NCBI GenBank assembly: GCA_018401435.1 | Contig: JAGYJW010000025.1 | Location: 1 to 64,000, forward strand | Length of the DNA: 64,000 nt | Direction: 5' to 3' | Source of the DNA: Deltaproteobacteria bacterium | Lineage (GTDB): Bacteria > Myxococcota_A > UBA796 > UBA2385 | In this document: in pieces, positions 19,818 through 30,100 of the stretch | How positions within the stretch are numbered: the stretch's first letter is position 1 | Layout of the letters: every line of letters begins with the position of its first letter | Program-made: the position numbers and the translations under genes | The notes under the pieces: model-generated | Seen by the model: the letters and a program-made list of their open reading frames with translations, nothing else | Told to the model about the DNA's origin: nothing | Database searches by the model: none

Positions 19818-21531
19818 CCCAGGCCGTCAGCTGGTCCACCAGGGCCGACAGCATCGGCACCGCGTCGGGGCCCAGGCTGTTGGTCTCCTCGTAGTGGTCG
19901 CCCTCGGGCTCGTTCAGATAGGGCAGGGTGGGGTGCACCTCGTAGTCATAGGGCGGCACCAGGTAGCCCAGCTCGTCGTTGGCCAGACCCAGGATCCAGT
20001 TGTATTGGCGGCCCATCTGGTCCTTGAAGTAGGGCCCGGCGGGGGCGGCGGACAGGTCGGGCGGATTGGGGTTGTCCTCGCCGATGAGCGTGTCCTCGTC
20101 GGTGTTCACGCGGGACCCGTCATAGCCGCCCACCGCCAGCTCGGGCAGCAGCTCGCCGGGGATGGCCAGCATGCGGATGGGGCCCACATCCACCAGGCCC
20201 AGCTCGGTCAGGACCTCGGGGCGGTTGTAGTCGGAGATGGCCAGGCTGGGGTCATAGTTGTGGAGCTGGCGATCGAGGACCCCCAGGGCGTGGGCCAGCC
20301 GCAGAGCCTCGTTGTGAACGGGGATGTAGAGCGTATTCACGCCGAATGACACCCGGGGGTCGGTGGCCACCTCGCCGCCCATGACGGCGCCGATGGCCAG
20401 CTCTCCCACCAGCTTGCCGATGGCTTCGGCCTTGTCCCAGTCGGAGGCGCTGTGGTCCACCCCGTTGCCGTCGGTGACCGTCACCCCCAGGGGGGTCATC
20501 ATGCCGCCCACGCTGGCGCTGGTGAAGATGCAGATGCCGCCCAGGCCCGGCGTCTCGCTGTCATTCCAGGACACGCCGTCTTCGACCGCCTGGCGCAGGT
20601 AGTGGGGGTAGTCGCTGGTGATGAGCGTGTTGGAGGAGGACAGGGTCTCGGGGTGGTTGCCCCAATTCACCAGGGTGGCGATGGTCTGGCCGTCGCCATC
20701 GGCGAGGTGGGCGACGTAGACCAGCTCGTCGATGATCACGGGGTCTCGGCTGTCCCGGATGAGGTTGCGGGTGCCTTTGGACCCGAAGGGAGAGGCCGAG
20801 TCCACCACCCCGGCCGTCAGCCGTGCGGCGGTCAGGCTGTTGGCGGCCTCGACCACCGCGGCCCCGGCCTGCTCCACCAGCATGTCCACATAGACCGGGT
20901 CCTTGCCCGGGGTGGTCAGGTTGGGGCCCCACTGGCCCATGGTGTCGGGACCCTCGTGGGTGTGGGTGCTCTGCACGATCAGCCAGTCCAGGTCGGCGGC
21001 GGCGGCGGCTTGCCGCACCCGCAGCACGTCGTCGTAGAAGAAGCCCACCACATCGAGCACCACCAGGCCCACCCGCGTGTCGCCGGATTCAAAGACCACC
21101 GCCCGGGCCCACAGATCGTCGTGTACGCCGCTGGCGGCCCTTCCATTGCCAAAGCCCGCCATCCAGGCGGTCTGGAGCTGCCCGTCGCCTTCGCCGCGGT
21201 CGGGGCCGGGGTAGCCTGCGTCGCCCTCGCAGAGCTGGTCGCAGCCGCAGTCTTCAAAGCTGTCCACGGTAGACTGGTAGCTGTGGTTGCTGTCGGCGTC
21301 GGTCCAAGCCTCCAGGCAGGTGGGGGTGATGGCGCGTTTTGCGGCGCCCGCGCGCAGCTCACCCTCGTTGCTGGCGCAGCCCTCGTCCCCGGGGCAAGCG
21401 AGCTCTGGCCGCCAACCACCGCTGTCGGCGGAGGAGTCGGGGGCCGCCCCCGGCCCGTCCTCAGCCTTGTCGTTGCAGGCCGCCAGGGCCAGCAGGCTGG
21501 CGGCGACGAGGGGGGCGGAAGAGAGCTTCAT
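19810..21531 (-). CDS. Neutral/alkaline ceramidase-like exported lipoprotein (first paralogue)
   Basis: 573 residues. Lipoprotein signal ending ALAAC, a short acidic linker, then the neutral/non-lysosomal ceramidase N-terminal domain: LRAGAAKRAITP, GVHDDLWARAVVFE, and the metal-binding STHTHEGPDTMGQWG. Ceramidases hydrolyse ceramide to sphingosine and fatty acid. Sphingolipids occur in Myxococcota, but the true substrate here is unproven. A cysteine-rich insertion (DCGCDQLCEGDAGYPG) follows the first motif. It lies 40 bp downstream of a second family member on the same strand. Confidence 0.8.
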   Translation of the reverse strand: MKLSSAPLVAASLLALAACNDKAEDGPGAAPDSSADSGGWRPELACPGDEGCASNEGELRAGAAKRAITPTCLEAWTDADSNHSYQSTVDSFEDCGCDQLCEGDAGYPGPDRGEGDGQLQTAWMAGFGNGRAASGVHDDLWARAVVFESGDTRVGLVVLDVVGFFYDDVLRVRQAAAAADLDWLIVQSTHTHEGPDTMGQWGPNLTTPGKDPVYVDMLVEQAGAAVVEAANSLTAARLTAGVVDSASPFGSKGTRNLIRDSRDPVIIDELVYVAHLADGDGQTIATLVNWGNHPETLSSSNTLITSDYPHYLRQAVEDGVSWNDSETPGLGGICIFTSASVGGMMTPLGVTVTDGNGVDHSASDWDKAEAIGKLVGELAIGAVMGGEVATDPRVSFGVNTLYIPVHNEALRLAHALGVLDRQLHNYDPSLAISDYNRPEVLTELGLVDVGPIRMLAIPGELLPELAVGGYDGSRVNTDEDTLIGEDNPNPPDLSAAPAGPYFKDQMGRQYNWILGLANDELGYLVPPYDYEVHPTLPYLNEPEGDHYEETNSLGPDAVPMLSALVDQLTAWAP

Positions 21532-21571
21532 CGGGCCTCCAAGAGGGAGAGATGCGCGGGTGGGCGCGGCT

Positions 21572-24088
21572 TCAGAGCGTCAGGCGGCCCTGGTTGCCCC
21601 AGGGGTCGGTGGCCACCACGGCGGTGGCGCCTTCTGGGGCGTCCACGTCAAAGCGTGCGATGCCGTCGGCGATGTCGTCGAAGCTGACCGTCTCCGATAC
21701 GACGCCTTCGCCCACCTCCCAATCCAAGCTGAGGCTGCGGGTGGGGTTGTTGCCCTGCGACGTCCCCAGGCTGTCGATCATGCGGAAACCCTGCGGGTGG
21801 GCGGGAATGGACGCCCTCAGCCCATCTTCGCCATAGGACAGGGAGAGGGTGGCCGGCACGACCTGGAAGGGGGGGCTGTCCACCGTGTAGGGCTCTGACG
21901 GCCAGGGCCAGGTGGTCGCGCCGCCACTGTAGCGCTCGCCTTCGACGTGCAGGCGGTACTCGCCCTCGGGCAGGCCCACCCGGGCGTCATCGGTGCCGAC
22001 GGCCTGCCAGGCCGCCCACCAGCGGTGCACCTGCGCGGCGTCGGCGGGGCCCAGGGGGTCCGGTGTGGTGGTCACCAGGATGTCGGCGCGCTGGTCGTCG
22101 ATCTTGCGGCCGCTGGCGGTGCGCACATCCACCCAGTCGGCGCCCTCGCGGCGCTGGAGGCTGACCCGGGGCAGGTCCACCGCCGGGTCGCCGCCCTCCC
22201 AGGCCAGCTGAACGATGCCTTGCACCCGGGGCACGACCGCGTCGGGGGCCACCGCACCCGCCAGGCCCGGGACGCCGATGAAGAGGCCCTCGGGGAGGCT
22301 GTCCAGCAGGGTGCCCGCGTCGGGTGTGGCGTCGGGGGCCAGGGTGGGGAGCGCCGGGTTGGTGGGGTAGCGGGACTCCGGGTAGGTGCCGCGTGGGGTC
22401 ATGGGCTCGACCGCGTCGGTCAGCAGCCAGCCGGCGCCGATGTCCAGGATGCCCTCCATCACGTGTTCGGCCTGCAGCGGCCCCCACAGGTTGATGTTGG
22501 GCTCGTAGCCGCCGGTCAGCCAGTCTTCAGGAATGAGCATATAGCCCATGTGGTCGACGCTATAGCCGATGGGCAGGGTGTGGGTCATGCCCAGCTCGTC
22601 GGCGGCCCGGCGACGGAACTGCTCGGTGAACATGGCGGTGGCCTCACCCGGCAAGAAGGCCAGCAGCAGATCGTCTTCGACGACGCGGCCGTCGGGCTCC
22701 AATATGGGCATGGGGCCGATGCGCGAGGCGGCGGCGCTGATGGTCTCGGACTCGGGCAAGGGCAGGACGAATTCCTCGGCCGTGGTATTGAACATGCCGC
22801 CGATGATTGGCCCCAATACAGACACATCGGCGCAGGAGGCATAGGCCACGCCCTGGCCGCCCACATCGGAGTTGGGGAAGATGGGTTGGTCGTCGCCGCA
22901 GAAGGCGGCGCCGGCCCAGGTGTTGAACTCGTCGATGGGGGTGAGGATCCGCCCCTGGTCGTCGGTGATGAGCTGGTCGGGCACGGCGTCTTCGTCGTAA
23001 GGCGCATAGACGAGGCGCCCGTGGGGTCGGTCCACGCCGATGACGTCGCGGCGGCTGTCGATGCCGTGGGTGACGGTCTCCATGCGCACCGGACCCGACC
23101 CGGTGGGGGTCTGCCCCCAGAGGTCCACGATGGCGGGGGCCGCGTTGGCGCCGACGATCTCCATGCGGGCGAAGTCGTTGTCCCAGCCGGCGGGGCTCGC
23201 GTCCCCTCCCCCATGCTGCAGCCAGGCCACCACGACATCCTCGGCGAAGGCCTCCTCCACCGCGAGCTCGACGTGGCCGCCGGCCTCGCTGCTGAAGAGC
23301 TGGCTGTCGCCGTCCATCACCGTCCCGTGCATCCCAAAGGCGAAGAAGACCCCCATGGGGCTGCCGTCGCTGGCGCGGTCCACCCGCAGCACGCTCAGGT
23401 AGGGGTCTTTGTAGGGGCCGGCGGGAATGTCGGGGAAGAAGGAAAGTTCGTTGTTGTCGCCGCGGCGATCCTGGTAGACCCGGTCCTCGGGGTCCCAATT
23501 CGTGGCCTGGCCCAGGCCGATGGCGGCGGGTTCGAGCTGGGCGTAGGCGTCCAGGGCCGTGGCGGTCAGCGCGGCCACCATGCGCTCGAAGAGTTCAGCA
23601 TTGTAGCGATCGAAGCCCAAGAACCACTGCAGGCCCTGGTCCCATCCCCCCGGAGCGCTGTGGCTGTGGCTGGTGGCCAGGACCACCCGGCCGTGCAGGT
23701 CCTTGCCCGTCTCTGCACTGAGCTGATCGGCCACCGCCCGCCCGATGCCCTCAAAGGCGAAGATGCTGTCGGTCTTGAGGAGAACGAAGTCCTGGTCCCC
23801 GTTGTCCAGCCAGAGCACCTTTGCGGTGGGGCGCGTCTGCGAGCCCACCGAAGGGTTGAATTTGAGGGTGTAGGCGGTGTCGCGGCCGTCGATCTCACCA
23901 TCGCCGCCAAAGCAGGTGCAACGCCCGGTATAGCCGCCCAATGGTGCCCCGACCGGCGCGTCCAGATCGCCCACGGCCACGCCGGCGCGCAGCTCACCGG
24001 GCTGGATCATCGGCGTGTCGCGTTCGGCCATGGGGGCCAGCTCGGTCTGGCAGGCGGTCAGCAGGATCAGCAGGGCGGGCTTGTGCAT
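21572..24088 (-). CDS. Neutral/alkaline ceramidase-like exported lipoprotein (second, larger paralogue)
   Basis: 838 residues. Short lipoprotein signal (LLILLTAC). Family motifs are LRAGVAVGDLDAPVGAPLGGY, the zinc/nucleophile-region TSHSHSAPGGW, and GMHGTVM. A C-terminal beta-sandwich extension of about 250 residues resembles the C-terminal domain of bacterial neutral ceramidases. The start is the ATG before the lipobox, not the upstream ATG of the long frame. It is about 260 residues longer than its downstream neighbour, with which it probably forms a two-gene operon; the pair is diverged in sequence, so the duplication is old. Confidence 0.8.
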   Translation of the reverse strand: MHKPALLILLTACQTELAPMAERDTPMIQPGELRAGVAVGDLDAPVGAPLGGYTGRCTCFGGDGEIDGRDTAYTLKFNPSVGSQTRPTAKVLWLDNGDQDFVLLKTDSIFAFEGIGRAVADQLSAETGKDLHGRVVLATSHSHSAPGGWDQGLQWFLGFDRYNAELFERMVAALTATALDAYAQLEPAAIGLGQATNWDPEDRVYQDRRGDNNELSFFPDIPAGPYKDPYLSVLRVDRASDGSPMGVFFAFGMHGTVMDGDSQLFSSEAGGHVELAVEEAFAEDVVVAWLQHGGGDASPAGWDNDFARMEIVGANAAPAIVDLWGQTPTGSGPVRMETVTHGIDSRRDVIGVDRPHGRLVYAPYDEDAVPDQLITDDQGRILTPIDEFNTWAGAAFCGDDQPIFPNSDVGGQGVAYASCADVSVLGPIIGGMFNTTAEEFVLPLPESETISAAASRIGPMPILEPDGRVVEDDLLLAFLPGEATAMFTEQFRRRAADELGMTHTLPIGYSVDHMGYMLIPEDWLTGGYEPNINLWGPLQAEHVMEGILDIGAGWLLTDAVEPMTPRGTYPESRYPTNPALPTLAPDATPDAGTLLDSLPEGLFIGVPGLAGAVAPDAVVPRVQGIVQLAWEGGDPAVDLPRVSLQRREGADWVDVRTASGRKIDDQRADILVTTTPDPLGPADAAQVHRWWAAWQAVGTDDARVGLPEGEYRLHVEGERYSGGATTWPWPSEPYTVDSPPFQVVPATLSLSYGEDGLRASIPAHPQGFRMIDSLGTSQGNNPTRSLSLDWEVGEGVVSETVSFDDIADGIARFDVDAPEGATAVVATDPWGNQGRLTL

Positions 24089-24155
24089 TGGGGCCTCGGC
24101 ATCAGGCGGGCAGTGTGCCCCGGAGGACGCCCGCTGGCCAGCCCGCGGGGGTGTC

Positions 24156-26882
24156 TCAGCCGGTGTTTCGCATGCCCGCCGCCACCCCGTTGAGCAGGAT
24201 GACCAGGGCATCCGCCAGGGCCTCCGGCGCGTCCTCCCCCGCCGCGCGCAGGCGGCGCAGGACCTCGACCTGGAGCAGGTTCAGGGGGTCCACATAGGGG
24301 TTGCGCACGGCGATGGAGCGCTGCAACACCGGGTTGTCGGCGAGCATCACGCTGTGGCCCAGGGCGGCCTGGACCTGATCTCTGCAGAGCTGCAGCCGCG
24401 CGCGCAAGGCGGCGCCCGAGGGCCAGAGGGCTTCGGGCACCAGCGCGGCCTCATAGGCCTGCTGAATGCCGGGCTCGGCCTTGGCCAGGACCATCTCCAC
24501 CAGGGACAGCGTGCTGGCCAGGAAGGGCCACTCTCGGGCCATCTCGTCCAATAGGGCCGGGTCTTCCGCCCGGGCCTCGGCCAGGGCCTCGCCCACCCCC
24601 AGCCAGGCCGGCAGCATCAGGCGCACCTGGGTCCAGGCAAAGACCCAGGGGATGGCCCGCAGGCTGGCCACGCCGGCGTCGATGCCACTGGGGCGGCGAG
24701 CCGGGCGACTGCCGATATTGAGGGTACCCAGCTCTCTTTCTGGCGTCGCGGCGCGGAAGTAGCGCACGAAGTCCGGGTCGTCCCGCACCACCGATCGGTA
24801 GGCGGCGCAGGCGCGGTCGGCCATGGTCCCCATGCGGTCCCTCCAGGCCTGGGGCGGTGCGGGCGGCGGGTTGAGGGTGGCCTCCAACACGGCGGACACG
24901 TAGAGTTCCAGGCTGCGAACGGCCAGCTCGGGCAGACCGAATTTGGCCTGGATCATCTCGCCCTGTTCGGTCACCCGGATGCGTCCGCCGATGCTGCCCG
25001 GAGGCTGCGCGCGGATGGCCTTGTGGGTGGGGCCGCCCCCGCGCCCGATGGTGCCGCCGCGGCCATGGAAGAGGGTGATGCGGACCCCGTGGCGGGCGCC
25101 CACCGCGACGAGGTCCTCCTGGGCCCGGTAGAGGGCCCAGGCCGCCGTCAGCCGGCCGGCGTCCTTGGCCGAATCCGAGTAGCCCAGCATGATCTCCTGG
25201 TGGTTGTCGTGCAGGTCGCGCAGGTGGGCGCGGTACCCGGGCAAGGAAAGCAGGGCGTCCAGGCTGTCGCCGGCCCCATCCAGGTCGCTCAGCGTCTCGA
25301 AGAGGGGCACCACGCGCTGGGGTCGGGCGGGGGCGCCATCGCCGGGGGCCGGCTGGAAGCTGCGCCGGGCCTCGCGCTGGAGCAGCTCCACCGCCAGCAC
25401 GTCGCTGGGGTCGGTGGCCATGCTGATGACATAGGCGCCCAGCGCGCCTTCGCCCTGTCGGGCCGCCATGGCGAAGGTGCCCAACACATCGCGGGCGATG
25501 TCGGAGAGGGGGGCGTCGGGGCGCCACAGCTCGGGCGGCACCAGGGGCCGGGGCGATTCGAGGGCTTCCACCAGGAAATGAAGGCGGGTGGCCTCATCCC
25601 ATTCTGCATAGTCGCCCAGGCCCAGGGCTCGGGTCAGCTCGGTGAGGGTCTGGCTGTGTTTGGTGCTCTCCTGGCGGATGTCCAGGCGCAGCAGGTGCAC
25701 CCCGAAGACCTCCACCCGCCACAGCAGGTCGCGCAGGCGGCCCTCGGCCACCCGGGCCATGCCCGAGGCCGCGAGGCTGTCCCAGCAGGCCTGCAGGATG
25801 GGGCGCAAGGCGTCGGCGTGGGCGATGACGCCCTCGGGCGGCGGCGCGGCCGGGTCTTCCAGGCGGGCCTCCAGCCAACGCAAGGTCAGGCGAAGCGGGT
25901 CGATCAGCCCCCGCAGCACCTGCCGATAGGGTTCGCCCCGCTCGCCGGGGGCCATGCCGGCAAGCTGCCGCAGCTCGGGGCTGGCCTCGGCCATGCTCAG
26001 CTCGCCGCGCAGGGCCTCCAGCTCCTCCACCAGCAGGGTGGCGGCCATCCAGCGCCCCAGCAGCACCACCCGGGTGGTGGTCTCGGGGTGCACATTGGGG
26101 TTGCCGTCGCGATCTCCGCCCATCCAGGACGCGAAACGGAGAGGCACGCGGGACAGGGGCAGGCCGCGGCCGTCGCAATGCTGGCGCAGACCGTGGTCCA
26201 GGTTGCGCAGCAAGGCGGGCACGGCCTCCCAGATGGACTGCTCGATGGCGACCAGGCCGGCGCGGGCCTCTTGTTCCGGGGTGGGGCGGCGGCGTTGGAC
26301 CGCGTCGGTGGCCCAGCTCGCGGCGATCTCCCGCAACAGGGCCTGGCTGTTTTCGGCCTGCTCGCCGTCGTGGGTGGCGGCGTCGCGCCGGGCGAGCAAT
26401 CCAGCGATGCGGCGGTGCTTCTGGAGCAGGCTGCGGCGCACGACCTCTGTGGGGTGGGCCGTCAGCACCAGCTCGATCTGGAGGTCGCAGACCGCGGCGT
26501 GCAGGGCCTCGGCCGATACCCCGCTGGCCCGCAGGCGCCCCAGGCTGTCGTCGATGGAGCCGCGCTGGGCGGGGCTGCTGGCCTGGCCGTGCTGCCGGCG
26601 CCGGCGCAGGCGGTGGTGCTGTTCCGCGATGTTGGCCAGGGTGAGGAAATGCGTGAAGGCGCGCCCCACATCGGTCATCTCGTCGAGGGTCATGCCTTGG
26701 AGCAGGGCCCCCAGGCGGTCCGCCGCGTCGCCCTCTCCGGCCCGCGCGGCCTTGCTGGCCGTGCGGATGGCCTCGACCTGCGCCAGCAAGGCGGGCCCGC
26801 CCTGCTCCACCAGGATGGTGCCCAGCAGGCCTCCCAACAGGCGGACCTCGGCGCGGAGCGGGGCGTGGGCATCGGGGGTCAT
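24156..26882 (-). CDS. ppc: Phosphoenolpyruvate carboxylase
   Basis: 908 residues, normal bacterial length. Catalytic signatures: VLTAHPTEVVRRS (catalytic His near 145), FHGRGGTIGRGGGP, and MLGYSDSAKDAGRLTA; the C-terminus ends with MRNTG as in the family. It adds bicarbonate to phosphoenolpyruvate, giving oxaloacetate, an anaplerotic reaction in the cytoplasm. The start ATG of MTPDAHAPL was chosen because the upstream extension is arginine/proline-rich. About 70 bp separate it from the ceramidase genes downstream. The inorganic-carbon transporter genes at 31.8-37.4 kb could raise its substrate. Confidence 0.95.
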   Translation of the reverse strand: MTPDAHAPLRAEVRLLGGLLGTILVEQGGPALLAQVEAIRTASKAARAGEGDAADRLGALLQGMTLDEMTDVGRAFTHFLTLANIAEQHHRLRRRRQHGQASSPAQRGSIDDSLGRLRASGVSAEALHAAVCDLQIELVLTAHPTEVVRRSLLQKHRRIAGLLARRDAATHDGEQAENSQALLREIAASWATDAVQRRRPTPEQEARAGLVAIEQSIWEAVPALLRNLDHGLRQHCDGRGLPLSRVPLRFASWMGGDRDGNPNVHPETTTRVVLLGRWMAATLLVEELEALRGELSMAEASPELRQLAGMAPGERGEPYRQVLRGLIDPLRLTLRWLEARLEDPAAPPPEGVIAHADALRPILQACWDSLAASGMARVAEGRLRDLLWRVEVFGVHLLRLDIRQESTKHSQTLTELTRALGLGDYAEWDEATRLHFLVEALESPRPLVPPELWRPDAPLSDIARDVLGTFAMAARQGEGALGAYVISMATDPSDVLAVELLQREARRSFQPAPGDGAPARPQRVVPLFETLSDLDGAGDSLDALLSLPGYRAHLRDLHDNHQEIMLGYSDSAKDAGRLTAAWALYRAQEDLVAVGARHGVRITLFHGRGGTIGRGGGPTHKAIRAQPPGSIGGRIRVTEQGEMIQAKFGLPELAVRSLELYVSAVLEATLNPPPAPPQAWRDRMGTMADRACAAYRSVVRDDPDFVRYFRAATPERELGTLNIGSRPARRPSGIDAGVASLRAIPWVFAWTQVRLMLPAWLGVGEALAEARAEDPALLDEMAREWPFLASTLSLVEMVLAKAEPGIQQAYEAALVPEALWPSGAALRARLQLCRDQVQAALGHSVMLADNPVLQRSIAVRNPYVDPLNLLQVEVLRRLRAAGEDAPEALADALVILLNGVAAGMRNTG

Positions 26883-27110
26883 GGCGGTCCTGGGTTGAGG
26901 TGGGGGGCGTGGCCGAGCGTCGGGCGCGGGCGCCCCGTGTCGGGGGACGGCCAAGGCTCGGTGGAGCGTCGAGGGTGGGCCCTGCCGGGGTCGCAGCGAG
27001 CGGGCGCCGGGCTGCCTCGAAGCACCGGCGGGTCTCCTTGCATATGGGGAGAGCGCGGATTTGGACCGCAGCAACGGATTGCATGGTAGCATGGGGCTGA
27101 CCTTCAATTC

Positions 27111-27116
27111 AAGGAG
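27111..27116 (+). promoter_or_regulatory. Strong Shine-Dalgarno AAGGAG deciding a GTG start
   Basis: AAGGAG sits 7 bp before the GTG at 27124, whose product begins directly with a lipoprotein signal. The in-frame ATG at 27091 and TTG at 27061 lack a comparable site. Confidence 0.75.
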
Positions 27117-27123
27117 CGCGCTC

Positions 27124-30100
27124 GTGTTCATCTGGTTGGTGCTGGCCTGCGGCCCGCAGCAGACGCACCCGGAGGCTCCGGAGTTGCTGGAGGATACCGG
27201 CCCCGGGGTCGAGGAGGCTTGGACCGAGGGCGTGACCCGGCGGGTTGTTGCAGCATCGCGGGCCTTCCGATCCGTCGATGGCATGCACCGGGCCGCGCTG
27301 CCGGTCGTCGGCCTGGACCTGGTTCACGATGGCGCGGCGCTGGTGGCGCAGGATGTTGAGGGTCCGGTGCTTCAGTGGCGGCTGGAAGCGTGGGGACGCA
27401 GCGACCAGATGCGGCCTGTGCATCGGGGACAGCCCACCCTGGGTGAATGCACCGATGAGACGGACCCCATGGGCGCTTGCATTCAGCGCCTGGAGCTGCG
27501 GCGTGGGCCGCTAATCGAGTGGTGGACCACGGAAGACAACGGGGTGGAGCAGGGCTTTTCGGTGGAGGAGCCGCCCTCGGGCGCGGGCCTTCTCAGCTTC
27601 TCGGTGGCGCTGCCGGGTGCCACCTTGGACTCGGCGCAAACGCTGACCGATCTGCGCGGCAGCCCCTGGGACATCGGCGCCCTGCGCGCCTGGGATGCCG
27701 ATGGGTGGCCCCTTCCTGCGTCTTCAACGGTGCAGGATGGGCGGCTTCTATTGGAAGTGGACGACCGGGGGGCCCGCTACCCGGTAGAGGTCGATCCCCT
27801 CTATTCGACGGCCAGCAGCCGGGTCGGGCTCTACACGCCCGTCAACTATGGCGGGGTGCTCACCGTCGCGGGCGATGTCGATGGTGATGGCTACGACGAC
27901 CTGCTGGTGGGCGCCTACCGGGCCGACTACCTTCGCGGCCGGGTGTGGTTCTACCCGGGCAGCGCCAGCGGCATGTCCACGACGGCGACGGTCGAGCTGG
28001 TGGGCGATGGATCCGAAGGCGAGACCTTCGGGTCCCTGGTCGATGGCGTGGGGGATCTGGATGGCGACGGCCATGCCGACTTCATCGTGGTGGCGGGAGG
28101 AGCCCAGGTCACCCATGTCTTCTATGGCTCGGCCGCAGGACCCTCCAGCACTGCAGACCTGCAGATCACGGCCGCCAACCTGCGGCATGCCGCGGGAGCG
28201 GGCGACATCGACGGGGACGGCTACGCGGATGTCGCGATCAACGACGGCTCCGTGCTCTCGATCTACCCCGGCGGCGCTGCGGGTCTTTCCACGACGCCGA
28301 TGTCGGTCCTGACTGGGGTTGCCACATACCTCGCGGGCGGCGGCGACGTGGAGGGCGATGGCTATGACGACCTGCTGGTGGGACTGGACAGCCACAGCAG
28401 CAACACGGGGCGTGTGCAGCTCTACTCGGGCTCGGCCACGGGCCTGTCCTCCACCGCGACCAGCACGCTGACGGGTCCGGCGACCTCCGCCTATTTTGGC
28501 CGCGACCTCGACTTTGCGGGGGATGTGAACGGCGATGGCTACGACGATGTCATCGTCGGCGCCTATGGCTACGGAAGCTATACCGGCCGGGCAGAGGTCT
28601 TCCTGGGTGGGGCCAGCGGCCTGTCGACCACCGCGGCGACTGTCCTGTCCGGCTATGCCAGCGGCGATCGCTTTGGCCTGGCCGTCTCGCGCGCGGGGGA
28701 TGTGAATGGCGATGGCTACGACGATGTCGTTGTCGGAGCCTATAACCACTCCTCTGCCCGGGGGCGGGTGACCGTCTACCACGGTGGCGCCAGCGGCCTC
28801 TCTTCATTTGCGGCCACCACCGTCACCGGCTCCGGCATCTCCGATGCCTCCGGGACCGCGGTGGGCGGCGGCGGGGACTTCGATGGCGATGGCTACGACG
28901 ACGTCGTCTACGGATCGCCAGGTGACTACGGTGGCAATGGAACGGTGACCGTGCTGGAGGGTTCCGCCGCGGGCGCCGCCTCCACCGGGACGCGTTCCTA
29001 CTCACCGGCCTATGCCGGCTCCTCGCCCAGCGTCTCGGGGGTGGGGGACCTGAACGGCGACGGCCACGACGACGTAGCGGTCGGCTTCTCCAGCTTCTAT
29101 GGGCAGCGGGGCGTGGTCTATGTCTTCTACGGGGAGGCCTCCGGCATGGCCAGCAATGCCGACACGACCATCGTGGGTCCCGGTGTGCGCTATTATCTCG
29201 GCGATGCCGTCGCCGCGGCAGGCGACGTGAACGGGGATGGCTACGGTGATCTGCTGGTGGGGGCCAGCAACCGGGGCAGCCATGGAGCGGTCGAGCTATA
29301 CCTGGGCAGCGCAAGCGGCGTGCAAACCAGCGTGGCGACCACGATCAGCGGCAGCAGCACGCTGAACCGCGTGGGCCAATTCATGGTGGCGCTTGGGGAT
29401 GTGGACGGAGACGGCTACGGGGATGTCGCCCTGACCGGCACGAATAGCTCCAAAGTGGCCATCTACCCGGGGGCCGCGGCAGGCCTGTCTTCGACAGCGA
29501 TCGCGACCCTGACGGGGACTAGCGGCAGCTCCTTTGGCCAGGGCCTGGCCGCTGGGGATTTCGATGGCGACGGCGACGCCGACCTGGCGGTGGGGGCGCC
29601 CATCCTCAACGCCCACCAGGGCCAGGTCGATGTCTTCTTCGGGACCGGCACCGGGCTGTCCACCGTCTCCAGCCGGACCCTGCTGGGCGAGGCGACCAGC
29701 AACCAGTTCGGCCGCACCCTGGGGGCTGGGGACGTGAATGCCGACGGCTACGACGACCTGGTGGTTGGCGCCCACCTCTATGACAGCGCGCGCGGGCGAC
29801 TCTACGTCTTTCCGGGGTCCAGCGCCGGCCTGTCTTCGACGCCGCAGACAACCCTGACCGGTGCGACCAGCGAACAGCTTGGCTACGCCTTCGCCGTGGT
29901 CGGGGATGTGGACGCGGACGGGGACGCGGACCTGCTGCTGGGCTGCCGGACCACGGGCTGTGGGACCGCGGAGCTCTACGACGGCGACCCTGCGGGCCTG
30001 AGCAGCAGCGCGTCCTTGACGCTGACCTCGTCTCTGCTCGGATTTGGCAATACCGTCGCCGCAGCGGGGGATCTGGACGGCGACGGCTATGCAGATGCCT

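Noticed and set aside
25023..27089. Long plus-strand frame (688 codons) opposite ppc
   Set aside because: Shadow of PEP carboxylase; no ribosome-binding site or recognisable sequence.
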